From Chlorobium sp. N1 (GTDB lineage: Bacteria > Bacteroidota > Chlorobiia > Chlorobiales > Chlorobiaceae), in assembly GCF_004332115.1 (NCBI RefSeq), contig NZ_SJPA01000009.1:1-64000 (forward strand): 64,000 nt of DNA, in the 5' to 3' direction. Below the pieces are notes generated by a model, which searched no databases, was not told the origin of the DNA, and saw only the letters and a list, made by a program, of their open reading frames with translations. Below, one piece after another: positions 7,324 through 16,490 of the stretch; position 1 is the stretch's first letter; each line of letters starts with the position of its first letter. A program made the position numbers and the translations under genes.

Positions 7324-8187
7324 TCAGGGCGCGATCCCCTCTGGCGTAAAGACGAAGCCGATCCACTCCGACTGCGAAGCATAGCCGGAAGGGAACGGGG
7401 GAAGGGGCGAGGACTTCTCCAGGGCTATTTCGACCGAGTTGTTCAGGTAGGCGCTCGGGGAACGCTTCTCGAAGACGATCTGCTGGATCGTTCCGTCGCG
7501 AAGCACCTGTATTTTCACATACACCTCCATCCCTCCGGCGCTCTGCAGCATCGGGCTCGAGAAGTTCCAGTTCGCGTTGATGATCTGTGCAATCCCGGCA
7601 CGATAGGGATCGCCGGTCCCGCCTCCGCCCCCGGTACCGGCCCCTGTTCCCTTCCCCGGCGCTCCGGCAGGGCCGGAGGAGACGCCGCTTCCGGCGGCCA
7701 CGGACTCCTTCAGGCGTGAGAGCGCCCGTTCAAGGTTGTCCCGGCCCGCCGCCTTTTTCGCCGCCTCGTCGGCCTCGACCTTTTTTTTGAGATCGGCGAT
7801 CGCCTTCGAGATATCGGGAGCCTTTTCGGGCGCCACGGGTTTCTTCTTCGCGGCAGGGGTTTTCTTCGGCTCCGGAACGGTTTTCTTCGCCTTGGGCGCC
7901 TCAGGGACCTTCACCGCCTTCTTTTCTGGTGCCGAGGCCGCCTTCTTCTCCGGCTTCGGCGCCGGAGCAGGCTCGCTGACCGCCCTCGAACCACCCCCGG
8001 CAGGCTCTCCCCCGCCCGGAAGCGAAAGGAGGCTGACGCTGACGACCCTCGGCCTGAAAGGGCGCACGGCCGTCCACTGCTGATAGGCCACCAGCGCGGC
8101 GAAGACGGCGAGGTGAGCCGCCACGGCCAGGACGATCCAGAAGGAAAAAGGCCTGCCGGTTCCGAAGGGCATCCCGATTTTTCTCAT
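7324..8187 (-). CDS. tolA: TolA/TonB-like energy-transducing protein
   Basis: 287 residues: one N-terminal transmembrane helix (about residues 14-35), a long Lys/Ala/Pro-rich segment (about 70-160) of the kind that spans the periplasm, a Gly-rich hinge (about 168-192), and a C-terminal TonB-like fold starting around PYRAGIAQIINANWNF. It transmits proton-motive force from TolQ-TolR to the outer membrane. The segment is Lys-Pro-rich rather than the long alpha-helix of E. coli TolA, so in build it is intermediate with TonB. The genomic position between tolR and tolB supports TolA. Confidence 0.85.
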   Translation of the reverse strand: MRKIGMPFGTGRPFSFWIVLAVAAHLAVFAALVAYQQWTAVRPFRPRVVSVSLLSLPGGGEPAGGGSRAVSEPAPAPKPEKKAASAPEKKAVKVPEAPKAKKTVPEPKKTPAAKKKPVAPEKAPDISKAIADLKKKVEADEAAKKAAGRDNLERALSRLKESVAAGSGVSSGPAGAPGKGTGAGTGGGGGTGDPYRAGIAQIINANWNFSSPMLQSAGGMEVYVKIQVLRDGTIQQIVFEKRSPSAYLNNSVEIALEKSSPLPPFPSGYASQSEWIGFVFTPEGIAP

Positions 8188-8195
8188 AGACCCGC

Positions 8196-8618
8196 CTATC
8201 GTCCTTCCTTCCGCCTCACGGGGGCGGGTTCGGTAACCATGCCGATCTTCTCGATGCCGGCATCCCTGATCTGCGCCATGACATCCATCACCAGCCCGTA
8301 GGGCAGCGACTTGTCGGCCTTGAGATAGACCTCGCCGGTCTTTTTCACGTCGAGCAGCGTCGGGAGCTTCTCACGGACCTCCGAGGCGCCGAGTTCGTAC
8401 TGGTTGACGAACACCCGCCTCGAGCCGTCGATGCTGATCATCAGGCCCTTGGGATCCACATCCATTTTTTCATGCGTGGTCTCCGGCGTCTCGACCTTGA
8501 CGCCGTGCGTCATCATCGGCGCCGTCACCATGAAGATGATGAGCAGGACGAGCATCACGTCGACGAGCGGCGTGACGTTGATGTCGCTCATGAGCCGGCC
8601 TTTTCCGGAAGTCATCAT
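8196..8618 (-). CDS. tolR: TolR/ExbD-family protein
   Basis: 140 residues from the ATG-ATG at 8618, five bases after the tolQ stop. One transmembrane helix near residues 17-35 contains the key membrane Asp in INVTPLVDVMLVLLIIFMV. The periplasmic domain (about 45-130) shows ExbD/TolR features, including KADKSLPYGLVMDVMAQIRDAGI. It forms the ion-conducting stator with TolQ. The frame stays open further upstream, but that part overlaps tolQ out of frame and has no TolR similarity, so the downstream start was chosen. Confidence 0.93.
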   Translation of the reverse strand: MMTSGKGRLMSDINVTPLVDVMLVLLIIFMVTAPMMTHGVKVETPETTHEKMDVDPKGLMISIDGSRRVFVNQYELGASEVREKLPTLLDVKKTGEVYLKADKSLPYGLVMDVMAQIRDAGIEKIGMVTEPAPVRRKEGR

Positions 8619-8623
8619 GGTGA

Positions 8624-9292
8624 TCAGTCCTGTGTCTGGTTGGGAAGGCAGGCGGAGGTGAACTCGGGGGCAAACTCCTCGATGTCGCGCTCGATGATGC
8701 CGATCTGGAGGGAGAAATAGTTGTAGGCCATGACGGCGGGAATGGCGGCGGCAAGCCCGGCGGCGGTTGCGACGAGCGCCTCCGAGATGCCCGGAGCCAC
8801 GGCGGCGAGCGAAGCCGACTGCACCATGCCGATGTTCTGGAACGCGTCCATGATCCCCCATACCGTCCCGAACAGACCGATGAAGGGCGCGGTATTGCCG
8901 ACCGTCGCCAGGAACGGCACCAGCGTCGAGAGGCGCTTCAGTTCGAGGTTGGCTTCCCGCTTCACGGCTCGCGCGATGCGAACGCGCGGCTCGCCGGATC
9001 CGGGAGCTTCGCTGAGGGCACGGTACTCGACGTAGGCCGCGCGGAAGACGCGGGCGAGGGAGGCGTTGCGGTAGTTCTCGCTTTCGGCGAAGATCCGCTC
9101 CACACCCTGCGACTGGAAAAAAGCGTCGAGAAATGCCGTCGACTCGCGCATCGAGCGGCGAACGAAGGTGAATTTCTGGAAAATGATCGCCCAGGAGACG
9201 ACGGAGAAAAGCAGAAGGACGGCGAGGACGAAGAGGACGACGGGACCCGCCTGCGAGAGGAGGGTGAGGATACCGGAATGCGCTTCAGGCAT
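8624..9292 (-). CDS. tolQ: TolQ/ExbB-family proton channel
   Basis: 222 residues with three transmembrane segments (about 15-37, 128-150 and 168-192). The conserved MotA/TolQ/ExbB core reads LATVGNTAPFIGLFGTVWGI followed by GISEALVATAAGLAAAIPAV. It is the stator subunit that uses proton flow to energise TolA. It is the first gene of the tol-pal cluster on this strand. The upstream region is short and shared with the 3' end of the preceding gene. Confidence 0.93.
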   Translation of the reverse strand: MPEAHSGILTLLSQAGPVVLFVLAVLLLFSVVSWAIIFQKFTFVRRSMRESTAFLDAFFQSQGVERIFAESENYRNASLARVFRAAYVEYRALSEAPGSGEPRVRIARAVKREANLELKRLSTLVPFLATVGNTAPFIGLFGTVWGIMDAFQNIGMVQSASLAAVAPGISEALVATAAGLAAAIPAVMAYNYFSLQIGIIERDIEEFAPEFTSACLPNQTQD

Positions 9293-9335
9293 GGGAACGT
9301 GGAAGGTTAAGGTTCAACTGCGGTCTCGTAGAGGA

Positions 9336-9355
9336 ACGGCCCCCGGAGGGGCCGT
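9336..9355 (-). terminator. Hairpin between the phytol kinase fusion and tolQ
   Basis: ACGGCCCC (9336-9343) pairs with GGGGCCGT (9348-9355) around a CGGA loop, 30 bases after the upstream gene's stop. There is no strong T-tract, so termination is likely but may be partial. It separates the tol-pal cluster from the preceding gene. Confidence 0.45.
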
Positions 9356-9384
9356 CAGACAAACATACGATATAGGGCGACATA

Positions 9385-10965
9385 TCAAAAGAGTCCTGCG
9401 TTCTGGATGACAAGAAAAGCGAGCCCGGAGCCGGAAAGGGCGCAGAGCGTGTTGACGAGGTCGTTGTTGACGAGGGCGTAGCCCTTCAGCAGCCGGTTCT
9501 CCACTTTCGATCCGTCGGGCGCCATGCTGTGGGTCCGCTCGGTCACCTTCTCGCGGATGGGATCGTAGTACTGGGCCTGGAGGGTGGCGCCGAAGAAACT
9601 GTCGACGAGGCTGGCCAGGAGGCCCGAAAACCCTACCAGGAGAAACGAGTTGAGGAGGCCGAACTCCTGCAGCCACGGCGTACCCACCGCCACGGCGCCG
9701 AGGCAGATGAAGAGCGAGCCGATGAAGGCGCCGGCCGTGCCGGGGAAGGATACCCCGCCGGAGGTGCCGACGGCGACCGGCTGGAGAGTGGTCACGAGCC
9801 ATGCCTTGGGGTTCGGCCACATCGTGCCGATCTCGGTCGCCCAGGTGTCGGCCTGGACGGCGGCGAGGGTGCCGAGGTAGGCGAAGAAGACCGCCGGGTT
9901 TCCGGTAAGGGAGTAGACCCCCATGAGGATCCAGGCGATGCCGCCGTTAGCGTAGACCTGCCCGGCGTCCCGCTGCGAGCCTTTTTCGAAAACAAGGTCG
10001 AACTTGGCCTTGCGCCTGCGCCCGAGCTTCGAGAGGACCGATGAGAGCAGGTAGAAGGTGAGCAGCGGCACCGTCCAGAGCATGCCGCCGACACCGAAGA
10101 TGGTGGTGCCGAGCAGGAAAGTCGCCGTGGCTCCGCTGTTGTTGAGGAAACGCACCTTCACCGAAAAAACGGCAAGCAGGAAGGCGAAGAGCCCACCGCC
10201 GAGGAGTCCGGAAGCCGTCGCGGCCTGGTTGCCGTCGAGCAGGTAGAGGACGTATGCCGTCGCGAAGGGAATGAAGAAGTTGTCGAGCCCGTAGGAGAGC
10301 AAAGCCTCGACTGCCGTCGAGACGAGGGCGAGCAGCAGGGCGAGCAGGAGAAGCGTGAGGAGCGGCGCACCCTGGAGGCCGCCGGTGAATGAGGGCTGGA
10401 AGAAGAGCAACGAAAGGGCGATGCCGGCAAACGAAACCCCGAACATCGTCGCCGACCCTTCCAGGCTCTTGCGGTTGCGGGTAAGGTCTGGAATCAGGTG
10501 GCGGCCGAAGGCGGAGCCGACGAGCGCGGCGAGCGAATCCCCTGCGGTCGAGGCCAGGACGGCGGTCTGCAGGATCCAGCGGTGATCGTCCCAGAGCAGG
10601 AGCGTGCCGAGCAGGAATGCAAGCGGCAGGAGGATGCTGCCGTAACTGCGGACCGCCTGGGAAGCAGGCTCCCCGGCCCCGGGGCCGGAGAGCAGCGAAC
10701 GGAACCAGCCGAACGAAAGGTTCAGCGTATTGAGAACCAGGAACAGCAGCGCAAGGAGCAGCGGGTAGAAATTCGAGTCGAACCAGGACGGGACGAAGAA
10801 GAGCACCACGCCCGTTCCGAGGTGGACGATCTTGCGCGAGACCGTCGCATCGAGACCGAATCGGCCGGAAAGGAGCTCGGAGAGCAGGATGAAAAGAACG
10901 AGGAGGCCGGCCGAAAGGAGGAATGCCGGAAATTCTGGTGCGAGGGGGAGCGGAATGTTCAGCAT
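9385..10965 (-). CDS. Fused phytol kinase (VTE5-like) and phytyl-phosphate kinase (VTE6/DUF92-like) membrane protein
   Basis: A 526-residue polytopic membrane protein with two kinase-type domains. The N-terminal half (about 1-225) is of the dolichol/phytol kinase family, with RKIVHLGTGV and the CTP-site signature STAGDSLAALVGSAFGRH. The C-terminal half (about 235-520) is DUF92, with SGATATFLLGTTIFGVGG, AVQADTWATEIGTMW and a hydrophobic tail. In plants and cyanobacteria VTE5 and VTE6 phosphorylate phytol in two steps to phytyl diphosphate, which feeds isoprenoid tails. The fusion would salvage phytol or a related alcohol from bacteriochlorophyll turnover; this is inferred. The start is set at 10965. 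A 65-codon upstream extension is open but lacks family similarity. Confidence 0.8.
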   Translation of the reverse strand: MLNIPLPLAPEFPAFLLSAGLLVLFILLSELLSGRFGLDATVSRKIVHLGTGVVLFFVPSWFDSNFYPLLLALLFLVLNTLNLSFGWFRSLLSGPGAGEPASQAVRSYGSILLPLAFLLGTLLLWDDHRWILQTAVLASTAGDSLAALVGSAFGRHLIPDLTRNRKSLEGSATMFGVSFAGIALSLLFFQPSFTGGLQGAPLLTLLLLALLLALVSTAVEALLSYGLDNFFIPFATAYVLYLLDGNQAATASGLLGGGLFAFLLAVFSVKVRFLNNSGATATFLLGTTIFGVGGMLWTVPLLTFYLLSSVLSKLGRRRKAKFDLVFEKGSQRDAGQVYANGGIAWILMGVYSLTGNPAVFFAYLGTLAAVQADTWATEIGTMWPNPKAWLVTTLQPVAVGTSGGVSFPGTAGAFIGSLFICLGAVAVGTPWLQEFGLLNSFLLVGFSGLLASLVDSFFGATLQAQYYDPIREKVTERTHSMAPDGSKVENRLLKGYALVNNDLVNTLCALSGSGLAFLVIQNAGLF

Positions 10966-11164
10966 GGCTGCAGTGTTGTGATTGTGCAGGATGATAATGC
11001 GGAAATTGCCCGATATCATTAAAATATACGCCTTTGGAACTCCAAGACAAGAAAAACCACGGGAATCCGCCAAGTGCCGAGGCACGACAGTGCACGAAAA
11101 AGGTGCGAAATCCGGCAGGAACGGAACCCATGTCCGTACCCCTATATTATTAGGGAGCATCCGC

Positions 11165-11193
11165 TTGTATTAATGGCGGCGAAAATGTAATTT
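11165..11193 (+). promoter_or_regulatory. Probable sigma-70-type promoter of the ilv-leu operon
   Basis: TTGTAT (11165-11170) is followed by a 17-base spacer and TAATTT (11188-11193). This is the best promoter match in the 547-base gap between the phytol-kinase fusion and ilvD. Transcription would begin near 11200, leaving a leader of roughly 310 nt before ilvD. Confidence 0.5.
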
Positions 11194-11244
11194 AATGCCG
11201 ATTTTTCGTCCGTTACCGTTTGCCGAAGAAACCCGTATCCATCC

Positions 11245-11391
11245 ATGACTGCACCGTCGTCACATACCGGTTACCGCAACCGCCACTCCCCCGGCAGCCG
11301 CAAAAGGGCCTTACGGTCCCTTAGCAGCGCCGCGCGCCCTGCAGCCATCACTTCCGTATCGGGCATTATCGTAACCGGTTCAGTACGCTGA
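11245..11391 (+). CDS. Candidate 48-residue ilv leader peptide
   Basis: A short frame from ATG 11245 to TGA 11391 lies in the ilvD leader. Its last third is rich in the operon's end products: the final codons encode [14 protein letters not shown], with three Ile and three Val codons in 14, including consecutive ATT-ATC-GTA at 11365-11373. The frame ends inside a strong hairpin (11375-11397), as expected for a leader peptide that senses charged tRNA by ribosome stalling. Against it: the ribosome-binding site is weak (GAAGAA about 14 bases upstream) and the N-terminal part is basic and long for a leader. Whether it is translated is not shown. Confidence 0.4.
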   Translation: MTAPSSHTGYRNRHSPGSRKRALRSLSSAARPAAITSVSGIIVTGSVR

Positions 11392-11397
11392 ATCCGG
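11266..11397 (+). promoter_or_regulatory. Candidate attenuator with alternative pairings ahead of ilvD
   Basis: Two competing pairings share one arm. ACCGGTTAC (11266-11274) is a perfect complement of GTAACCGGT (11371-11379). The second overlaps the 5' arm of a hairpin made of CCGGTTCAG (11375-11383), loop TACG, and CTGAATCCGG (11388-11397, one bulge). A ribosome paused on the Ile-Ile-Val codons at 11365-11373 would cover the shared arm. No U-run follows the hairpin, so control could be by pausing, Rho or translation rather than intrinsic termination. Further downstream (11398-11480) C- and G-rich blocks could pair again. Confidence 0.4.
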
Positions 11398-11512
11398 CAC
11401 CGCCCCCCAGTCCTCACATTCCTGTTTCTGCACACCACATGCACAGAGTGACGTCGGGACCGGCGGTTCCGGGGCCCTGGAAGTCAATTGCATAAAAACA
11501 GACATCGCACCT

Positions 11513-13201
11513 ATGAGATCCGACACCATAAAAGCGGGATATGAAAAAGCCCCCCACCGCAGCCTTCTGAAAGCGACCGGCACCATCCGCGAGAAAAGCG
11601 ACTACCGCAAGCCCTTCATCGGCGTCTGCAACTCCTTCAACGAACTGATTCCCGGCCACGCCCACCTGCAGGAGCTCGGCAGGCTCGCCTGCGAAGCGAT
11701 CCGGGAGGCCGGCGGCGTCCCGTTCGAGTTCAACACCATCGGCGTCTGCGACGGCATCGCCATGGGCCACATCGGCATGCGCTACTCGCTGGCCAGCCGC
11801 GAGCTCATCGCCGACAGCGTCGAAACCGTCGCCGAAGCACACCAGCTCGACGGCCTCGTCTGCATCCCCAACTGCGACAAGATCACTCCCGGCATGATGA
11901 TGGCCGCGCTGCGCATCAACATCCCGGCCATCTTCGTCTCCGGCGGCCCGATGAAAGCCGGCCACACGCCCTCCGGCAAAACGGTCGACCTCATCTCCGT
12001 CTTCGAGGCCGTCGGCCAGCGCAGCACCGGCGAGATCTCGGAGCAGGAACTCGAAACGATCGAAGAGAACGCATGTCCCGGCTGCGGCTCATGCTCCGGC
12101 ATGTTCACCGCCAACTCCATGAACTGCCTCTCCGAGGCACTCGGCTTCGCCCTGCCCGGCAACGGCACCATCCTGGCGAGCGACCCGCGCCGCCGCGAGC
12201 TCGTCCGCGAGGCCTCGCACCGCATCATCGACCTCGTCGAAAAGAACGTCCGGCCGCGCGACATCCTCTCCCGCCAGGCCCTCCTCAACGCCTTCGCCCT
12301 CGACTTCGCCATGGGCGGAAGCACCAACACGATCCTGCACACGCTGGCCATCGCAAACGAGGCAGAACTCGACTTCGACTTCTCGGAGCTCAACGCCCTC
12401 TCGGCCAGGACGCCCTACATCTGCAAAGTGAGCCCCGCAACGATGGAGGTCCACATCGAGGACGTCGACCGAGCCGGCGGCATCTCGGCCATTCTCAAGG
12501 AGCTCTCGAAGATCGACGGGCTGCTCGATCTCTCCGTGCCCACCGTCACCGGCAGGAGCCTCGGCCAGAACATCGAGGGCGCCGTGGTCAGTGACCGCAA
12601 GGTCATCCGCAGCATCGAGGACCCCTATTCGGCAACCGGCGGCCTTGCCGTCCTCTACGGCAACCTCGCCCCCCAGGGCGCCGTCATCAAGACGGGCGCG
12701 GTCAGCGCGCCGATGATGCAGCACACCGGCCCCGCGAAGGTCTACGACTCCCAGGACGAGGCCATCGGCGCCATCATGAAGGGGGACGTCAAGGCGGGCG
12801 ACGTGGTCGTCATCCGCTACGAGGGCCCGAAGGGCGGTCCCGGCATGCCGGAGATGCTCTCCCCGACGAGTGCCATCATGGGCCGCGGCCTCGGCGACTC
12901 GGTCGCGCTCATCACCGACGGACGCTTCTCGGGCGGCTCGCGCGGCGCATGCATCGGCCACGTCTCGCCGGAAGCGGCGGAGAGGGGCCCCATCGCAGCG
13001 CTCCGGACCGGCGACACCGTCTCGATCGACATCCCCAACCGCTCCATTACGATGGAGGTCGGAGAGGAGGAGATCGAACGACGCCTGGCCGGGCTGCCCG
13101 CATTCGTACCCAAGATCAGGAAAGGCTACCTGGCCCGCTACGCTCAAATGGTGACCTCCGCCTCTACCGGCGCGATCCTGAAGACACCCGACTACAACTG
13201 A
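11513..13201 (+). CDS. ilvD: Dihydroxy-acid dehydratase IlvD
   Basis: 562 residues, the full length of the family. It dehydrates 2,3-dihydroxy-isovalerate and -methylvalerate to the 2-keto acids of valine and isoleucine. Iron-sulfur ligands are visible at Cys121 ([11 protein letters not shown]) and Cys194 ([18 protein letters not shown]). At the position where [2Fe-2S] enzymes have a third Cys (in TPCN) this protein has PGH, as in the oxygen-sensitive [4Fe-4S] E. coli enzyme, which suits an anaerobe. First gene of a nine-gene operon. The start follows a structured leader and has no strong Shine-Dalgarno sequence. Confidence 0.97.
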   Translation: MRSDTIKAGYEKAPHRSLLKATGTIREKSDYRKPFIGVCNSFNELIPGHAHLQELGRLACEAIREAGGVPFEFNTIGVCDGIAMGHIGMRYSLASRELIADSVETVAEAHQLDGLVCIPNCDKITPGMMMAALRINIPAIFVSGGPMKAGHTPSGKTVDLISVFEAVGQRSTGEISEQELETIEENACPGCGSCSGMFTANSMNCLSEALGFALPGNGTILASDPRRRELVREASHRIIDLVEKNVRPRDILSRQALLNAFALDFAMGGSTNTILHTLAIANEAELDFDFSELNALSARTPYICKVSPATMEVHIEDVDRAGGISAILKELSKIDGLLDLSVPTVTGRSLGQNIEGAVVSDRKVIRSIEDPYSATGGLAVLYGNLAPQGAVIKTGAVSAPMMQHTGPAKVYDSQDEAIGAIMKGDVKAGDVVVIRYEGPKGGPGMPEMLSPTSAIMGRGLGDSVALITDGRFSGGSRGACIGHVSPEAAERGPIAALRTGDTVSIDIPNRSITMEVGEEEIERRLAGLPAFVPKIRKGYLARYAQMVTSASTGAILKTPDYN

Positions 13202-13240
13202 ACCCAAATACCGACGACCATGCCAGCATCAGGACCGACC

Positions 13241-14941
13241 ATGAATGGCTCTGAAATATTCTTCGAAAGCCTCCGGCGGGAAGGAGTCGACCTCATTTTC
13301 GGCTACCCCGGCGGAGCGCTCCTGAAGGTCTACGAGACCCTCCACGACATCGAGGACATCAAGCACATCCTCGTCCGCCACGAGCAGGGTGCAACGCACA
13401 TGGCCGAGGGCTATGCGCGTGCCACCGGCCGGCCGGGCGTGGTCCTCGTCACCTCCGGTCCCGGCGCGACGAACACCGTCACCGGCATCACCAACGCCTA
13501 TATGGATTCCTCTCCGATGGTGGTCTTCACCGGCCAGGTGCCGAGCAGCCTCATCGGCAACGACGCCTTCCAGGAAGCCGACATCGTCGGCATCACGCGC
13601 CCGATCACCAAGCACAACTTCCTCGTCAAGGACGTGCGGGAACTGGCCTCGACCATCCAGAAGGCCTTCTTCCTTGCCACCAACGGCAGGCCGGGCCCCG
13701 TGCTCGTCGACATGCCGAAGGACATCCTGAACGCCAGCTGCGCCTTCGAGTGGCCGGAGCAGGCCGACATCCGCGGCTTCAAGCCGACCCTCAAGTGCCA
13801 CCAGAACCAGATCGAAAAGGCGGCGCACAAGATCGCCGAAGCCAAACGCCCGCTCCTCTACATCGGCGGCGGCGTCATCACTGCGGAAGCCTCCGAAGAG
13901 CTGCAGGAGCTGGCCACGAAGCTGGACATCCCGGTCACCATGACCCTGCAGGGGCTCGGCGCCTTCCCGGCGAGCCACCCCCTCTCGATGGGCATGCTCG
14001 GCATGCACGGCACCTACTGGGCCAACCAGGCGGTCAACAAGTGCGACCTGCTCATCGCCGTCGGCGCCCGTTTCGACGACCGCGTCACCGGCCGGGTCGA
14101 CACCTTCGCCCCCCAGGCCTACAAGATCCACAACGACATCGACCCGACGAACGTCGACAAGAACATCAAGGTCGACCTGCCGATCGTCGGCGATTCGAAG
14201 AACTTCCTCCAGGGGATCCTGAAGGCGCTGCCGAAAAAGGCCGAAAAGCACGAAGCGTGGCTCAATGAGATCCGCCAGTGGCAGGAACAGTGCCCGATGA
14301 CCTACACGGTCGAGGAGGACTCGCTGAAGACCGAATTCGTCATCGACCAGGTGTCAAAACAGACGGAAGGCAACGCCGTCGTCGTCACCGACGTCGGCCA
14401 GCACCAGATGTGGACCTCGCAGTACTACCGCTTCAACAGGCCCCGCTCGATCATCACCAGCGGCGGGCTCGGCACGATGGGCTACGGCCTTCCGGCCGCC
14501 ATCGGCGCGGCCTTCGGCGTCACCGACCGCCCTGTCGTCCTCTTCTGCGGCGACGGCGGGTTCATGATGAACATCCAGGAGCTCGTCACCGCGGTCCACT
14601 ACCGGATCCCGGTGAAGATCTTCCTGCTCAACAACAGCTACCTCGGCATGGTCCGCCAGTGGCAGGAGCTGTTCCACCAGGAGAAGTACTCGTTCACCGA
14701 CCTCGAGGACAGCAACCCCGACTTCCTCAAAGTCGTCGAGGCGTTCGGCTGCAGGGCCATGCGGGCCGAGACCCCGGCGGAAGCCGAAGCGGCCATCCGC
14801 TCTGCGCTTGACTACAACGAAGGCCCCGTCTTCGTGGAGTTCCGCGTCATCAGGAAGGACATGGTCTTCCCGATGGTTCCGGCAGGCGGCTCCATCTCAG
14901 ACATGCTCCTCGAGAGGCTGAATCCGAAAACAATGGTTTAA
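13241..14941 (+). CDS. ilvB: Acetolactate synthase large subunit IlvB
   Basis: A thiamine-diphosphate enzyme forming acetolactate from pyruvate, or acetohydroxybutyrate from pyruvate plus 2-ketobutyrate. It has the glutamate-bearing VRHEQGATHMAEGYAR motif, the central FAD-binding domain, and the C-terminal ThDP/Mg motif GDGGFMMN...NNS. ATG 13241 was chosen because AGGA lies 7 bases upstream and the frame opens MNGSEIFFESL as in other IlvB proteins. An ATG at 13220 would add seven residues and is also possible. The product is 566 residues from 13241. Confidence 0.96.
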   Translation: MNGSEIFFESLRREGVDLIFGYPGGALLKVYETLHDIEDIKHILVRHEQGATHMAEGYARATGRPGVVLVTSGPGATNTVTGITNAYMDSSPMVVFTGQVPSSLIGNDAFQEADIVGITRPITKHNFLVKDVRELASTIQKAFFLATNGRPGPVLVDMPKDILNASCAFEWPEQADIRGFKPTLKCHQNQIEKAAHKIAEAKRPLLYIGGGVITAEASEELQELATKLDIPVTMTLQGLGAFPASHPLSMGMLGMHGTYWANQAVNKCDLLIAVGARFDDRVTGRVDTFAPQAYKIHNDIDPTNVDKNIKVDLPIVGDSKNFLQGILKALPKKAEKHEAWLNEIRQWQEQCPMTYTVEEDSLKTEFVIDQVSKQTEGNAVVVTDVGQHQMWTSQYYRFNRPRSIITSGGLGTMGYGLPAAIGAAFGVTDRPVVLFCGDGGFMMNIQELVTAVHYRIPVKIFLLNNSYLGMVRQWQELFHQEKYSFTDLEDSNPDFLKVVEAFGCRAMRAETPAEAEAAIRSALDYNEGPVFVEFRVIRKDMVFPMVPAGGSISDMLLERLNPKTMV

Positions 14942-14953
14942 CCCCGTCCAACG

Positions 14954-15430
14954 ATGAAACATCTCATATCAGTCCTTGTCGAAAACAAGTTCGGCACCCT
15001 CAACCGGGTCGCATCGATGTTCAGCGCCCGCGGCTTCAACCTCGAGAGCATCTCCATCGGCGAGACCGAGGATCCGGAGATCTCACGCATGACCATCGTC
15101 ACGCGCGGCGACGACCAGATCGTCAGCCAGGTGCTCAAGCAGCTCAACCGGCTCATCGACACCATCAAGGTGACCGACCTCACCCGCCAGCCGCATGTCG
15201 AGCGCGAACTGCTGCTCATGACCATGAAACTCAGCAAGGCCACCCAGCACGAGATTTTCGAGCTGATCAACGTTTTTAAGGGAAAAGTCGTGGATATCAA
15301 ACAAAAATCCATTACTATTGAGGTCATCGGTTCCCCGGATAAAATCAATACCACCATTGATATTTTCAGGCCCTACGGCATCCGGGAGCTCGCCCGCTCT
15401 GGGGCTGTAGCCATCCACCGCGGGGAATGA
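14954..15430 (+). CDS. ilvN: Acetolactate synthase regulatory subunit IlvN/IlvH
   Basis: 158 residues. The N-terminal ACT domain (about 1-75: LISVLVENKFGTLNRVASMFSARGFNLESI) binds valine and confers feedback inhibition. The C-terminal domain follows, with QKSITIEVIGSPDKI and GIRELARSGAVAIHRG. The length matches the small-subunit IlvH type. It is 12 bases after ilvB, as expected for the partner of the catalytic subunit. Confidence 0.96.
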   Translation: MKHLISVLVENKFGTLNRVASMFSARGFNLESISIGETEDPEISRMTIVTRGDDQIVSQVLKQLNRLIDTIKVTDLTRQPHVERELLLMTMKLSKATQHEIFELINVFKGKVVDIKQKSITIEVIGSPDKINTTIDIFRPYGIRELARSGAVAIHRGE

Positions 15431-15475
15431 ACACCAGAATAACTGCCATTCAATCAATCAAAACCTACTTACGAG

Positions 15476-16468
15476 ATGAACGTTTATTATGAGCAGGATG
15501 CCGATCTCGGGCGCCTCCAGGGAAAGAACATCGCCGTCCTCGGTTACGGCAGCCAGGGCCACGCCCATGCGCTGAACCTCAAGGACAGCGGCCTGAACGT
15601 TTGCGTCGGCCTCCGCACTGACAGTTCATCATGCCAGAAGGCACGCGAGGCGGGCCTCCGCGTCGAACCGGTCGCCGATGCCGTCAAATGGGCGGACATC
15701 GTCATGGTCCTGCTCCCCGACCAGACCCAGAAAGCCGTCTACGAAGCCGAGATCAAGCCGAACCTCTCGGCAGGCAACACCCTCGCCTTCGGCCACGGCT
15801 TCAACATCCACTACAAGCAGATCGTCCCCCCGGCCGACGTGGACGTCATCATGATCGCCCCGAAGAGCCCCGGCCACCTCGTGCGCCGCACCTACACCGA
15901 GGGCAACGGCGTGCCGTGCCTCATCGCCGTCCACCAGGACGCCAGCGGAAGCGCGAAGGACACCGCGCTTGCATGGGCCAAGGGCATCGGCGGCACGAAA
16001 GCCGGCGTCATCGAGACCAACTTCAAGGACGAGACCGAAACCGACCTCTTCGGCGAGCAGGCCGTCCTCTGCGGCGGATCGGCCGAGCTGATCAAGGCCG
16101 GCTTCGAGACCCTCGTTGAAGCGGGCTACCCCGAGGAGCTCGCATACTTCGAGTGCATGCACGAGCTCAAGCTCATCGTAGACCTCTACTATGAAGGTGG
16201 CCTCTCCCGCATGAACTACTCCGTCAGCGATACGGCCGAGTACGGCGGCATGACCCGCGGCCCGCGCCTCATCACCCCGGCGGTGAAGGCCGAGATGAAG
16301 AAGGTGCTCGAGGAGGTCCAGGACGGCCGTTTCGCCCGCGAGTTCATCGACGAGTGCGAAGGCGGCTACAGGAACCTCAACAGGCTCCGCGAAGAGAACA
16401 CCCAGCACCCGATCGAAAAGGTCGGCGCCAAGCTCCGCAACATGATGAGCTGGCTCGTCAGGAAATAA
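15476..16468 (+). CDS. ilvC: Ketol-acid reductoisomerase IlvC (class I)
   Basis: 330 residues, the short class I form. The Rossmann motif [15 protein letters not shown] lies near residues 22-36. The C-terminal knotted domain carries the metal ligands, with [14 protein letters not shown] around residue 190 and the E-rich [18 protein letters not shown]. It isomerises and reduces acetolactate to dihydroxy-isovalerate, and the corresponding isoleucine precursor. The start ATGAACGTTTATTATG at 15476 is the only sensible one. Position between ilvN and leuB marks the join of the valine/isoleucine and leucine parts of the operon. Confidence 0.97.
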   Translation: MNVYYEQDADLGRLQGKNIAVLGYGSQGHAHALNLKDSGLNVCVGLRTDSSSCQKAREAGLRVEPVADAVKWADIVMVLLPDQTQKAVYEAEIKPNLSAGNTLAFGHGFNIHYKQIVPPADVDVIMIAPKSPGHLVRRTYTEGNGVPCLIAVHQDASGSAKDTALAWAKGIGGTKAGVIETNFKDETETDLFGEQAVLCGGSAELIKAGFETLVEAGYPEELAYFECMHELKLIVDLYYEGGLSRMNYSVSDTAEYGGMTRGPRLITPAVKAEMKKVLEEVQDGRFAREFIDECEGGYRNLNRLREENTQHPIEKVGAKLRNMMSWLVRK

Positions 16469-16490
16469 CCCTCTCCACTTCGAGAACACT

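Noticed and set aside
8619-8861. Extended N-terminus for tolR
   Set aside because: The extra part overlaps tolQ in another frame and is Arg/His-rich shadow sequence. The family N-terminus starts at 8618.
10966-11160. Extended N-terminus of the phytol-kinase fusion
   Set aside because: The frame is open but the extra 65 residues have no family similarity and would use the region upstream of the promoter side; the ATG at 10965 gives the expected domain start.
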